A stretch of DNA of 64,000 nt, taken from assembly GCF_014297275.1 (NCBI RefSeq), contig NZ_JACOQK010000001.1:372001-436000 (forward strand), given 5' to 3'. This DNA comes from Clostridium facile. GTDB lineage: Bacteria; Bacillota; Clostridia; Oscillospirales; Ruminococcaceae. Shown here in pieces: positions 28,001-37,093 of the stretch. The translations under genes were made by a program, and so were the position numbers. Under the pieces are notes generated by a model, which saw only the letters and a list, made by a program, of their open reading frames with translations, ran no database searches and was not told the origin of the DNA. The number at the start of each line of letters is the position of its first letter. Positions within the stretch are counted from its first letter, which is position 1.

Positions 28001-29524
28001 AATGCTATGGCAGTAGATTTGGGGATTGTTGCGGAGCAGGACAAAGATACGATTGTCCAAAGCATTTTAAACAATGTTTCTAACGCAAATACTACATTAA
28101 TGACAGGCGTATTAGGGACAAAATCCATTTATGATACATTATCCGAAGCAAACCAACACAAAGTGTTGTTGGATTTGACAACCACTCCAGAGAAATGTTC
28201 CTTTGGATATATGTTAGACAATGGCGCCACAACCTTGTGGGAATACTGGGATAAAGCAGGTGAAACCTTTAATTCCAACAATCCTCCAGGGGAGAACCGT
28301 TGGGATTCCCAAAACCATGCGATGATGGGCGGCGGTTTAGGAGCCTGGGTATATGAAGGCTTAGGCGGAATTACAGCAACTGGAGCAGGTTATGAGGAAA
28401 TTATCTACCGTCCAGGTATCGAAAGCGAACTGGAATATGTAGATACCTCGATAGACACTTTAAAAGGTTTAGCAGAATCCAATTGGGATATAGTAGACGG
28501 CGATCTAGTATGGGATGTAACTGTTCCAGCAAACAGTACCGCAACGATTAAAATCCCAATGAAAGACGCGAAAACTATTACCGAATCTGGCAATGATATT
28601 TTCCAGAAAGATGGAAATGGAATAACCTATGTAGGCCAGGAAGAAAACGGTGACTATGTATACACAGTAGGCAGTGGAAGTTACCACTTTGTAGCGAGTG
28701 AACAAGGTAGCGTAGTAGAAGAATCAGATAAAGATATCTTGAACAAAGTGATTACCTACGCAGAAGAACAGAAAGCATCTGATGACTTTAACAATGTCAT
28801 CAAAGATGTACAGGAAACCTTTAATGCAGCATTGGATGCAGCGAAAGAAGTAGCAGCAGATCCAGCAGCAACTCAGGATGCAGTAGACGCGGCATGGAAA
28901 ACATTGATGACCGAAATTCATAAACTAGGCTTTGTGAAAGGGGATATCACTTCCTTAGAAACTCTAGTAGCATTGTCAGAAGGTTATGACATGAATGACT
29001 ATGTAGAAGCAGGTCAAGCAGAATTTAAAGAAGCATTGAAAGCAGCACAGGAATTACTTGCGAATAAAGATAACGCAATGCAGACAGAAATCGAAACAGC
29101 AGAAAACAACCTGTTGAATGCGATGCTGAACCTGAGATACAAAGCGGATAAATCCATTCTGGAAAAAGTAATTGCAGAAGCGAATAGTAAAGATGCAAGT
29201 GCATACACAGAGGAAAGCTATGCAGCACTGCAAGCGGCAGTAAAAGATGCAAATGACGTAATGGCAGATGAAAATGTGACTCAGAAAGAAGTAGATACAG
29301 CAGTAACAAATGTACAAACTGCAATGGATCAGTTAGTAGCAGTAGATGGAAGTATTCCAGAAGAAACAACACCATCCACTAATGATACAGCTACTCAAAC
29401 TGGACAGGAATCTACAACAAAAGCAAATGCAGCAAAAACAGGCGATGTTGCTCCAATTGCAGGGTTAATAGTATTGGCAGCAGCGGGTGCAACAGCCATT
29501 GGAGCAAAGAAACGGAAAAAATAA
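25010..29524 (+). CDS. Wall-anchored GH78 alpha-L-rhamnosidase with twin LamG-like inserts and FIVAR repeats
   Basis: This 1504-residue protein has a signal peptide (1-30), N-terminal beta domains including a fibronectin-like part (~45-135) and a rhamnosidase N-domain. Two similar jelly-roll domains follow (~295-465 and ~505-670), each with YYTNQSFSG and FGSGNPNG. The GH78 six-hairpin catalytic domain (~760-1160) has TDCPQREKDGWTGDAS and the catalytic Glu in GATTLWEYWD. FIVAR-type helical repeats (~1240-1450), AKTGDVAPIAG, a hydrophobic helix and KKRKK close the protein. It should release terminal alpha-L-rhamnose from glycans or glycosides outside the cell. The doubled insert is not part of the basic GH78 plan. 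Confidence 0.92.
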   Translation: MKMKRLLSVVLSATMAVSVVGTVLPAFALEGDGLEVSAFQTSSNSDIGIDADNVRFAWNINAQERGVLQTHYSVIVKDTQGNPVWESGWVESDDQSGITPKNLKPETVYTWQVNIRDQHGHESGFSEPETFETAPEQLNGNWIGSGYGVVRKTFQLDQPLDQVDRARAYMTSTSMIETRMNGQKVGEWVLGPKKPVPDVRVYYNTYDIKPYLLDGENTAGIMLGNVTPMGGKTLGTIKIYYKDGSVQEINTGTDWRGSTSSPVTRATFETGEDQNPNLMVGWDTNDYVEDNTWSNARICGSTSMYCEDGKLVVPANAGTYYTNQSFSGNYTIETKVSVQQNAFGLVFGSGNPNGALWQFNVIEGNLFKVHNPGNWSTNQSYVNDQIQYNQDLIMKVKITGNTVESYLGDTLIDTRTFEDGQTAGKIGFRSTVDEAFTMDYLKVTDESGNILFEDHFDKIDSNKWNVPADPIVEPAVSATKVIKEVEPVSIQKVTKYDKSKPYAADGQLYLPRTSGEETYYTNQSFSGDYTIETEVTVKNTAFGLLFGSGNPNGGLWQFNVAEGNVVKTHQPGDWSQRDSYPNAKVQYDTPLKMKIEVKGNEVKTYLEDELICTNTFADGQTSGRLGLRAGVQEEFSVNYIRVSQNGEVIWSDEFDSVDTTKWNFPEPGEATECYVVDFGKNMSGYARLNVKGQKDDVVTLRYAELQNDDGSIYANTTYHFPYNNYTLTGGNDTFEPKFFSTGFRYVEVENFPGELTAENITACFVSDDIEETGSFTSSNDRLNKIYDMYHQSQLSNLVGNYTDCPQREKDGWTGDASVIKEAASMMLADYNSAEAYMKTMYDNIYPDGQPLVRVPKPASMPQGTDEYGYIDPTWTSAYFVFPYQTYMQTGDSYYIEMAYPSMMEVFQFYQNLDTDHDYIITNNTFGDWLGYDNQNGKVDRNWLSASYVYYSGVLLSEMAEIIGEDHTELDAYLENMNQAIQAKFNQGTYYSSDTQTANAMAVDLGIVAEQDKDTIVQSILNNVSNANTTLMTGVLGTKSIYDTLSEANQHKVLLDLTTTPEKCSFGYMLDNGATTLWEYWDKAGETFNSNNPPGENRWDSQNHAMMGGGLGAWVYEGLGGITATGAGYEEIIYRPGIESELEYVDTSIDTLKGLAESNWDIVDGDLVWDVTVPANSTATIKIPMKDAKTITESGNDIFQKDGNGITYVGQEENGDYVYTVGSGSYHFVASEQGSVVEESDKDILNKVITYAEEQKASDDFNNVIKDVQETFNAALDAAKEVAADPAATQDAVDAAWKTLMTEIHKLGFVKGDITSLETLVALSEGYDMNDYVEAGQAEFKEALKAAQELLANKDNAMQTEIETAENNLLNAMLNLRYKADKSILEKVIAEANSKDASAYTEESYAALQAAVKDANDVMADENVTQKEVDTAVTNVQTAMDQLVAVDGSIPEETTPSTNDTATQTGQESTTKANAAKTGDVAPIAGLIVLAAAGATAIGAKKRKK

Positions 29525-29566
29525 AATTTAGTTGTAATAGCGAAATAAGCTATTGGAATGAATAAA

Positions 29567-29603
29567 AAAAGCCACCAGTTCTATTTTAGAACTGGTGGCT
29601 TTT
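29567..29603 (+). terminator. Terminator after GH78 gene
   Basis: A perfect 17-base stem (AAAAGCCACCAGTTCTA and its complement) has a TTT loop and flanking A and T runs. It can act on both strands. Confidence 0.9.
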
Positions 29604-30020
29604 GTACTTCGTGTTTTCATATAGTACTATAAATCAATTTAAAAAAATTCTATTGTAATTGGTTAGTAGGAAAGACAATGGAGTAAAAATCCAGTTTTTC
29701 TCTACTAATAAAGCTTTTTCCAAAGCTTATAGAAACACTTATAATTATGATGTGGACTTTAATAAACAGCATACAGGCCTAACATAGACAAAGGATAATG
29801 CACAATGTCTTTCGACAGTTTTACGCTTTGAAAAATAAGGGACTATCCGCTATGTGGGTGTATATCAAAGGTTATACCAAAAATATCCAATCAGATACAA
29901 GTTAATTCTTCTTTAGATATGATGAATGTAGCAAAATACTACAAGGATTAAACAAAGGAAAAATAAGTCCACGCATGAATACTTTTCGCTTTGTACAAAC
30001 CATCTGTTTAACAGGTGATT
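29604..30020. other. Intergenic region, possibly decayed coding sequence
   Basis: About 415 bases with no intact gene. On the plus strand short frames with plausible amino-acid composition (for example ALKNKGLSAMWVYIKGYTKN around 29825-29885) are interrupted by stops and shift frame, as in an old gene remnant. No family is recognised, so this is only a suggestion. Confidence 0.3.
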
Positions 30021-30989
30021 CTAATGGAAGGCAAGATAAACTAAGTATCCCGCTGTACATAGAACAGCTCCAACACTATAAATTACGGTTTGCAATTTAG
30101 GCTTTAACTTGTCCTGTTTTGATTTTGCTAATAGCAGCAATGTGAGAACTATCGTAGAAATTGATCCATAAACCAACAAAGAAACTCCACTTTGGTCGTA
30201 GATAGTACCATGTACCAAAAACAGATCTGAAACAAATAAAATAGTAAAATTAAATAGATTGCTTCCTACAATATTGCCAACAGTTGCATTGAAATTTCCA
30301 CGGAACACTAAACCGATGGAGGAAGCTAATTCTGGTAGGGATGTAGCAACCGCAAGTAACAGGGCTCCTGCAAATGTTTTACCTAAGCCTAAATCAACAG
30401 CGATTTGGTCAGAAATAATTGTAATCAGAACGCTAGCAACTACCAGCAATATACTGTTGATTATAAATCGAATGACGATTTGTTTGGTGCTCATATCAAT
30501 GACCAATGGGTCATTTTCCTCTTCCCCTTCTGAAGAGGACATTTTCCGTACCGCAAATAGATAGACTACCATAATCGCAATGGATACCCAACTTACTGTA
30601 AAAATTTGAAATTCTAACTGGGCATATAACACTAAAGATACCAATACCGTAACAACTAACAAGGCATAACATGTATTTTTGTGGGCAAATGCTAAAGAAG
30701 AGTTTTTGAATTTTTTCATACCAAACAGCATCAATGCTCCTAACACCGTAATGTTAAATAGGTTACTGCCTAAAATATTTCCAATTACCATATCTGGCTG
30801 TTTTACAATTGCCACCGCAGTAATGCTAGTAATCAGTTCTGGGATACTGGTGACAGCCGCCAACATAACCCCGCCTAAAAACGCCCCAGATAAACCAGTG
30901 GTTTTATCCAATAAATCAATGTAATAAGAAAGCCTTGTAGCAAATAAAATGACGGCTGCAGCTAAAATAAAATAGAATAGATAGATCAA
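30021..30989 (-). CDS. Sodium/calcium exchanger family transporter (YrbG/CaxA-like)
   Basis: The protein has 322 residues from TTG 30989, with GGAGGG seven bases ahead. It has two inverted halves of about five helices with the alpha-repeat motifs: TGLSGAFLGGVMLAAVTSIPEL and VIGNILGSNLFNIT in the first, and GAVLLAVATSLPEL-type plus TVGNIVGSNLFNFT in the second. An acidic loop (SSEGEEENDP) joins them. Family members exchange Ca2+ or K+ for Na+ or H+ at the membrane. It is 14 bases downstream of the MscS gene and likely cotranscribed. Confidence 0.92.
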   Translation of the reverse strand: MIYLFYFILAAAVILFATRLSYYIDLLDKTTGLSGAFLGGVMLAAVTSIPELITSITAVAIVKQPDMVIGNILGSNLFNITVLGALMLFGMKKFKNSSLAFAHKNTCYALLVVTVLVSLVLYAQLEFQIFTVSWVSIAIMVVYLFAVRKMSSSEGEEENDPLVIDMSTKQIVIRFIINSILLVVASVLITIISDQIAVDLGLGKTFAGALLLAVATSLPELASSIGLVFRGNFNATVGNIVGSNLFNFTILFVSDLFLVHGTIYDQSGVSLLVYGSISTIVLTLLLLAKSKQDKLKPKLQTVIYSVGAVLCTAGYLVYLAFH

Positions 30990-31003
30990 TCCAACACCCT
31001 CCG

Positions 31004-31831
31004 TTAATTTGCTTTTTTGTCCAGAATATGGATATCCATCTGTTGGTATGGAATATTGATATTGTGTTCATCAAAGCATTTTTTAATTTGTTCCTGTAAA
31101 TCAAAGTGTAGATTCCAATAATTTTCGGTTTTCACCCAGACACGGGAGGTAATATCAATAGAGCTTGGACCCTGCTCTAAGACGCCAAAGAATGGTTCCG
31201 GATCTTTCAAAGCAAGGGGATGGTTGCTAACAATTGTTTTAATCAGTTGCTTTGCCTCGTCAATATTATCATCATACCCAATAGAAAAAGTTAAATCTAA
31301 GCGGCGGACAGGCTCTGCGGAATAGTTGATAATCTTAGCGGAGGTGAGTTCCCCATTTGGAATCATAATGTTTTTATTATCCGGGGTAATCAGGCGGGTG
31401 TAAACCAATTCTATTTTTTTCACAGTGCCTTCTACTCCGTTGGCTTCAATATAATCCCCTATTTGGAAGGGCTTACTAAACATCATAATGACGCCCTGCG
31501 CAAAGTTTGCTAGAGTTTCCTTAATTGCTAAGCTAAGTGCTAATCCAACTGCACTGAATAACGCGACAAACTGTGTGGTTGGTACGCCAAAAATAGATAA
31601 TACCGCCAATGCGATAAAAATATAAAATGCTACCTTAATAATTGCTTGAACAAATTTAATGGCCTGTTCACTGACTGTTGTTTTTTTGATCGCTACATTG
31701 GTGATTTTTAAAAGGAACTTTAAGATTATTCTTCCAATGATAAAAATAATTAAGCACAGCAGCAATTTTCCTCCATATTTAATAATAAAATCGAGTGCTG
31801 CGGCTCCAATTTGTTCCCAGTTCCATTGCAT
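31004..31831 (-). CDS. Small-conductance mechanosensitive channel, MscS family
   Basis: The protein has 275 residues, three N-terminal membrane helices and the pore helix region FSAVGLALSLAIKETLANFAQGVIMM, followed by the MscS beta domain (PFQIGDYIEANGVEGTVKKIELVYTRL, IPNGELTSAKIIN) and an alpha-beta C-terminus (LDLTFSIGYDDNIDEAKQLI). It opens under membrane tension to release solutes. AGGAGGGAA precedes ATG 31831. The likely operon partner is the cation exchanger at 30021. Confidence 0.94.
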   Translation of the reverse strand: MQWNWEQIGAAALDFIIKYGGKLLLCLIIFIIGRIILKFLLKITNVAIKKTTVSEQAIKFVQAIIKVAFYIFIALAVLSIFGVPTTQFVALFSAVGLALSLAIKETLANFAQGVIMMFSKPFQIGDYIEANGVEGTVKKIELVYTRLITPDNKNIMIPNGELTSAKIINYSAEPVRRLDLTFSIGYDDNIDEAKQLIKTIVSNHPLALKDPEPFFGVLEQGPSSIDITSRVWVKTENYWNLHFDLQEQIKKCFDEHNINIPYQQMDIHILDKKAN

Positions 31832-31897
31832 GGAAATTCCCTCCTATGTTATCGATTATCTATTATAGCAATAATGAGTATTTTATGATTTAAAACC

Positions 31898-31926
31898 ATT
31901 ATATCGGTGTTTTTGGCTGACGTCAA
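31898..31926 (-). promoter_or_regulatory. Sigma-A promoter for mscS-exchanger operon
   Basis: Read on the minus strand: TTGACG (31926-31921), a 17-base spacer and TATAAT (31903-31898), about 67 bases ahead of the channel start. This is a near-consensus promoter. Confidence 0.8.
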
Positions 31927-32053
31927 CTTATTTTCAAAAAAGCTTTGTATCTTTCAGAGAAAAAAAGAATTATTATTTGGCTATTAGTTACAATATTTTT
32001 TTGTATTTGAAACAACAGGTAAAATTAAGCCATAAAAAGGTAAAATAAGTACC

Positions 32054-32082
32054 TTGTAGGGATTAGAAAATTTTTTTATAAT
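32054..32082 (+). promoter_or_regulatory. Sigma-A promoter for GH106-like gene
   Basis: TTGTAG at 32054-32059 and TATAAT at 32077-32082 with 17 bases between, 90 bases ahead of the ATG at 32172. The stretch is extremely AT-rich. Confidence 0.65.
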
Positions 32083-32171
32083 AAATCTAAATTGATATAA
32101 ATAATTTATTTATATAATTATTTATAGTTAAATTTCATAAAATTATTGGGCAAAAGGAGAGTGTAAAAAAA

Positions 32172-35100
32172 ATGAAACAAAAAAAGACATCAAGGCTGTT
32201 GGCATCTGTCTTGGCAATCGCAATGGGCGCTACTATGACAAGTGGATTGTTCACAGCACAGGCACAAGAAGAAATTGGAGAGAACACCATTATTCATGCA
32301 TTTAAAAATATTGATGTGGACTCCAAACCGATGGCTCGTTTTTGGTTTCCTGATGCTGGAGCAGGAGCGGATGCGGATGACCTAATTTCGGAGCAAATTG
32401 AAGCTATGGCAAAGGGCGGTTTTGGCGGCGTTGAAATTGCGATGATTGCAGACGAAACTACTTATACCAATCAACAGGCGAAAGAATATGGCTGGGGTAC
32501 AGAAAACTGGGTAAATGTACTGAAAAAGACGTTGCGGGCCGCCAATGCGATTGAAGGCGGTTTTAAGGTGGATATTACAATTACCTCCCATTGGCCGCCG
32601 GTTATCAATACAATCGACCCAAATGAAACCACCGCTTCCACAGAATTATCCTACCAATATACCAAAATCACACAGGATGATTTAAACAATGGGACAAAAG
32701 ATCTGGCTATGCCGGAACAAAAAACAACGGACAGTAGAAATGGTTACTTCTTAACGGTAGACCGTTTTACCGACGCTTCCGCTATTCAAGTAGAAAGTGT
32801 TGATGCGGATGGAAATTTAACGTTTGATTTTGATTCCATTACCAGCTTGAAAGATTCTGTTTCAGTGAAAGAAGGGGCTGGATATGCGGCCGGTATTCCG
32901 GACGAGGCAAAAGCGGAAGAAATGGCCGGTGGTGATAAAACACAAAAACAGGCTATTTTAGATAATATATATGAAGCATTTGGAGATGTACCAACAGAAG
33001 AAATCCCAGATGGGGAAAAATTTGATTCCCAGGGAAACCGTAAACGTATGGCGGATTGGCAGGAACTGTATCAAGCTGATTTAAATGGAATAAAAGGCAA
33101 GTTGGGTACATTGGATAATGATGCGGAAATAAAAGCGGGCGATTGGGTTTTATTTGGCGTATTTGAGAGAGGTACAGGACAGGTTCTCTCTGGAGGCGGC
33201 ATCAATACCATGTATGGCCGTACCTATGCGACTGATTATTTTAGCACAGAAGGGATTCAAGAAGTAATTGATTACTGGAATGAGCATTTCTTAAGCGATC
33301 CAGAACTAGTTTCCTTATTAAAAGAAAATGGAAGCAGTATTTTTGAGGATTCTATTGAAGCAAGCCACACAGGGCCATTCTGGACCCATAATATGCTCAA
33401 TGAATTGGATGAAGGGTATGCGTATGCAGATGAGTTTGCTACAGTAGTTGCAGTTAACTCCGCAAAATCATCCGGTGGAGGATTCCCAGGAGGCCCTGGT
33501 GGTGGCGGAAATACTACACCACCAATCCAGTTTAACAATGATGTTACAAGCCGGATTGTAGAGGATTACAACCTAAAATTAGGGGAATTATATGAGAGCG
33601 ACCATGCTTCCGTGATTAGTGAATGGGCAAAAACATTTCATTATAATTACCGCGCCCAGGGCTACACCTTAACCGGGTTGGATATTGCCGGCGCAGCAGC
33701 GGCTTTGGATATCCCAGAAGGGGATAACGCTACTTCCGGCGATGGCTTGAGAAACCTTTCCGCAGCGGTGAATATGTACGATAAACAATATCTTTCGATG
33801 GAAGCAATCACTACTATTAAGATTGCAAGCACCTGGGAAACAATTGCTGGTATTTTGAACTCTAACTTTTCTCATGGTGTTAACCGTGTGATCTTACATG
33901 GTACACCATACGCAAAAACATTTGATAATAATCATACTGCTTGGCCAGGCTGGGGCTGGGGCGGCGGTGGCGCCGGTGTTGGTGAGTTTACCGCATGGAA
34001 CCAACGTCAAATCTATTGGGAGGATGTCAATACCATAGCTGATTTTATGTCCCGCAACCAGGCATTATTGCAAAATGGTACAGCAAAAGTAGATGTTGCT
34101 CTATTAAATGACACCAGTTCTTCCTTTAGTATTTTATCCGGTAACTGCATGCAGGGATTGTTGGACAACGGTTATTCCTATAACATTTTAAGTGAAGCCT
34201 TATTAAAGAGCGAAAACGCAAATGTGACCAACGGCGTATTATATGAGGATGGCCCGTCCTATAAAGCGGTTATTTTAAATGAAGCAAACGTATTATCCGT
34301 GGATACTTTGGAAAAACTGAACCAGTACGCAGACGCCGGTTTGCCAATTATCCTGTATAATTGCAGCCCATCCCAGGTATATGGAACCGAAACAGCGGAC
34401 AATAATGATGAAACATTGGTACAATTGGTGGACCAATTAAAACAGCATGAAAAAGTAGCAAGTGTTTCCTCAGAAGAGGAGCTGTTAACAATACTGGATC
34501 AGCTTCAGGTTTCCTCAGCAGCTTCTTACCAGGCTTCGGGTATTGAAACTTCCCACCGCACCGATTCCACGAATTCCGATTACTATTATATCTTTAATAG
34601 TACAGAGGAGACACAAACCACAACAATGACATTAGAAGGGCAGGGAACTCCTTACATAATGGATTCTTGGACTGGTGAAATTACTCCAATCGCTCACTAT
34701 ACCCAGACAGAAGATACCATTACCTGTGATGTTACCCTGGAACCACAAGAATCTACCATTATTGCAATTGCACCGGACCAGGAAGAATTTGGATCTTCAC
34801 AGGATGTTCATGTAGAGGAAGCAAATGGAACCGTTGTGTATGATGGAAACGATATTGTATACCGTTCTAATACGGTTGGAACCGATACGGTCAAATTCTC
34901 GGATGGAACTACAAAAGAAATTACGATTGATGAAACAATGGCAGAGATTGATTTGAGCGGAGAAGGCTGGAATCTCCAACTGGACAGTTATGGGCCAGAT
35001 GACAGTCCAGAAAATCTAGATGAAAACGGGGAACTGATTGATCCAACCGCACATAAAATCACTACCTTAAATTACGCAAATATCGCATTGATTCCTTGGA

Positions 35101-36329
35101 CTTCTTTGGATGTTTCCGAAGATGATTTAAAAGCGCTGAGTACTTCTCTCAATGAAGTCACCAGTATGCGGGATGTATCCGGTATTGGCTATTATACCAA
35201 AACCTTTACTTTGCCAGAAGATTGGGATTCCTCTAAAGGTGCTGTTGTTACCTTTGCTCATGATGAAGATATGGTAACAAAAGTAACTGTGAATGACACA
35301 ACCATTGATAAGATCGACTCTATCAATGAAGTTGTAGATATTGGAAATTATCTGAAGCCAGGAGAGAACACCATTCAAATCAAATTAGATACCACTGTAA
35401 AGAACAGGATTAGTTTGGAAACAGGTTATGTGGATTCTCCATGGGTTACAGAGAGCCGTGATACGGATTATGGCTTAACCTCTGTAGTTCTCAAGCCGTA
35501 TACAGAAGTTGTCCTATCCGCGGATATGCCAGAGGAAACCGCTGATAAAGGTATTTTAAATTCTGTCATCAAATATGCGGAAAATGCGAAAGCCAGTGGA
35601 GAATATGATAATGCCATTGAAAGCGTACAAAAATCCTTTGACGCTGCTTTGGAAAACGCTCAAGCAGTAGCCGCAAACTACAGCGCAACTCAGGAAGATG
35701 TAGATGCAGCATGGAAAACTTTATTGAATGAAATCCACAAATTAGGATTTGTCGCTGGTGATAAAACAGAACTGGATCAACTGATTGCAGCAGCGGACGA
35801 GATTGAGCTGGACAAATATGTAGAAGCAGGCAAAGCAGAATTTACAGAAGCCTTAGCAGCAGCGAAAGCAGTATCCGAAGATGGAGATGCCATGCAGGCA
35901 GAAATCAATGAGGTATCGGATAATTTATTAAATGCAATGCTAAACTTACGGTTCAAAGCAGATAAATCTGTTTTAGAAGATGTTCTTGCACAAGCAAATA
36001 AGATTGATGCAAGTGCATACACATCAGAAAGCTACGCAATACTAACAGCAGCAGTAAAGGATGCAAAAGCAGTACTGGAAAATGAAAACGCAACCCAGGA
36101 AGAGGTAGATGCAGAAGTAGCAAATGTACGTGCAGCGATGGAAGATTTAATATCAGTAGAGAATACAACAGAAACTCCATCTACTGATAATAATACTATC
36201 CAAACAGGGCAGGAAAGCACAACCACAAAAGCGAATACAGCGAAAACAGGCGATTTTGTCCCAATCGCAGGCTTGGCAGCAATCACATTGGCTGGTGCAG
36301 CATTATTACTCACCTGTAAGAAAAAATAA
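32172..36329 (+). CDS. Wall-anchored GH106-like (alpha-L-rhamnosidase-type) enzyme with FIVAR repeats
   Basis: This 1385-residue protein has a signal peptide (1-31) followed by a domain like the GH106 N-terminal TIM barrel: PMARFWFPDAGAG, EQIEAMAKGGFGGVEIAMI and DITITSHWPPVI. A glycine-rich loop (SGGGFPGGPGGGGN, ~437-450) interrupts it. A galactose-binding-like beta domain follows (~935-1120), with GIGYYTKTFTLPEDW and YLKPGENTIQIKL. FIVAR-type helical repeats (~1130-1330), AKTGDFVPIAG, a hydrophobic helix and CKKK end it. The C-terminal ~240 residues closely match those of the GH78 protein at 25010. It should act on rhamnose-containing polysaccharide outside the cell; exact specificity is inference. 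Confidence 0.85.
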   Translation: MKQKKTSRLLASVLAIAMGATMTSGLFTAQAQEEIGENTIIHAFKNIDVDSKPMARFWFPDAGAGADADDLISEQIEAMAKGGFGGVEIAMIADETTYTNQQAKEYGWGTENWVNVLKKTLRAANAIEGGFKVDITITSHWPPVINTIDPNETTASTELSYQYTKITQDDLNNGTKDLAMPEQKTTDSRNGYFLTVDRFTDASAIQVESVDADGNLTFDFDSITSLKDSVSVKEGAGYAAGIPDEAKAEEMAGGDKTQKQAILDNIYEAFGDVPTEEIPDGEKFDSQGNRKRMADWQELYQADLNGIKGKLGTLDNDAEIKAGDWVLFGVFERGTGQVLSGGGINTMYGRTYATDYFSTEGIQEVIDYWNEHFLSDPELVSLLKENGSSIFEDSIEASHTGPFWTHNMLNELDEGYAYADEFATVVAVNSAKSSGGGFPGGPGGGGNTTPPIQFNNDVTSRIVEDYNLKLGELYESDHASVISEWAKTFHYNYRAQGYTLTGLDIAGAAAALDIPEGDNATSGDGLRNLSAAVNMYDKQYLSMEAITTIKIASTWETIAGILNSNFSHGVNRVILHGTPYAKTFDNNHTAWPGWGWGGGGAGVGEFTAWNQRQIYWEDVNTIADFMSRNQALLQNGTAKVDVALLNDTSSSFSILSGNCMQGLLDNGYSYNILSEALLKSENANVTNGVLYEDGPSYKAVILNEANVLSVDTLEKLNQYADAGLPIILYNCSPSQVYGTETADNNDETLVQLVDQLKQHEKVASVSSEEELLTILDQLQVSSAASYQASGIETSHRTDSTNSDYYYIFNSTEETQTTTMTLEGQGTPYIMDSWTGEITPIAHYTQTEDTITCDVTLEPQESTIIAIAPDQEEFGSSQDVHVEEANGTVVYDGNDIVYRSNTVGTDTVKFSDGTTKEITIDETMAEIDLSGEGWNLQLDSYGPDDSPENLDENGELIDPTAHKITTLNYANIALIPWTSLDVSEDDLKALSTSLNEVTSMRDVSGIGYYTKTFTLPEDWDSSKGAVVTFAHDEDMVTKVTVNDTTIDKIDSINEVVDIGNYLKPGENTIQIKLDTTVKNRISLETGYVDSPWVTESRDTDYGLTSVVLKPYTEVVLSADMPEETADKGILNSVIKYAENAKASGEYDNAIESVQKSFDAALENAQAVAANYSATQEDVDAAWKTLLNEIHKLGFVAGDKTELDQLIAAADEIELDKYVEAGKAEFTEALAAAKAVSEDGDAMQAEINEVSDNLLNAMLNLRFKADKSVLEDVLAQANKIDASAYTSESYAILTAAVKDAKAVLENENATQEEVDAEVANVRAAMEDLISVENTTETPSTDNNTIQTGQESTTTKANTAKTGDFVPIAGLAAITLAGAALLLTCKKK

Positions 36330-36363
36330 TAAATAGTAAATTTCTTTTTCTCTTAATATAAGC

Positions 36364-36390
36364 AAAAGGCTGGTTTTTAACCAGCCTTTT
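36364..36390 (+). terminator. Terminator after GH106-like gene
   Basis: A 12-base perfect stem AAAAGGCTGGTT with a TTT loop and complement ending CCTTTT, 34 bases after the stop codon. Confidence 0.88.
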
Positions 36391-36641
36391 GAAATATCAG
36401 TAATTAGGTAGAAAAATAAATGATTAATAAAGTCTAGTCAGGAAAATGTTAAATAGGAAAAGTGAAAACAATAGATTTAATTGTACTCATACGCCCTATA
36501 CCAGCTTCATATAACAGAGATAGTTTGAAAAGAATTAAAAAATGACATCTGTCCAAATAAATAGATATCATTTTTGTATGTTTTACTATTTTTCAAGTTC
36601 GCAAAATATATAATAGAGGGTTTCTCGTTCATTCATAGAAA

Positions 36642-36815
36642 TTACTCTACCATATCTTTAACAATAGATAAAAGATTATCAAATTGTATAGGTGTTAATT
36701 TTTCAAGTAAACAATAATCTCGTTTACTTTTTCTGAATTAGAGTTATCAATATCAAATTTAAAATAATCGCACATGCTTAAAAATGCTGACATGAAAGGC
36801 AGATTTTTACCTGAT
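36642..36815 (-). pseudogene. Frameshifted C-terminal remnant of an XRE-family regulator
   Basis: The minus strand from 36815 reads SGKNLPFMSAFLSMCDYF, then KFDIDNSNSEKVNEIIVYL in one frame. It continues after a one-base shift near 36705 as EKLTPIQFDNLLSIVKDMVE before TAA at 36644-36642. The join matches the C-terminal half of short helix-turn-helix regulators common in Clostridia (the ESGKNLPSM...FFD...L..L..EQLDNL.SIVK pattern). The DNA-binding N-terminal half is missing, because the sequence upstream is the 3' end of the DUF1871 gene. It is 5' truncated and frameshifted, so not functional. Confidence 0.65.
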
Positions 36816-37082
36816 TTTATATTTTAAATCCTTGATAGATTTCATTATTTTTTGAGCGACTTGATTACATTCTTCTAAGCTTTTACGGAACGTAGATTCT
36901 CCAAATGATTCCCTAAAAATATTGTAGATTAATTTTCCCAAATCATTTTCTTTGTGAAAAGAATCTACTATCATCCGACTTTCGCCATCATACTCATCAT
37001 TTGGGCAAAAAGCCAATAAATCGATAGGGTCCCATTCATCAATATGTTTTTTTACAGTATTAAAATCTAATATTTCCCTCAT
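36807..37082 (-). CDS. DUF1871 (YugE-like) protein
   Basis: The protein has 91 residues. VKKHIDEWDPIDLLAFCPNDEYDGESRMIV and the later IYNIFRESFGESTF match the DUF1871 pattern: an EWDP motif, then DEYD, then a conserved F/S stretch. The fold is small and helical and the function unknown; members often sit in immunity-gene arrays. It begins 11 bases after the preceding gene without a clear Shine-Dalgarno site, so it is probably translated by coupling. Its stop codon lies inside the region where the XRE remnant begins, which suggests the gene end was joined to a foreign fragment. Confidence 0.75.
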   Translation of the reverse strand: MREILDFNTVKKHIDEWDPIDLLAFCPNDEYDGESRMIVDSFHKENDLGKLIYNIFRESFGESTFRKSLEECNQVAQKIMKSIKDLKYKIR

Positions 37083-37093
37083 ATCTATATGGG

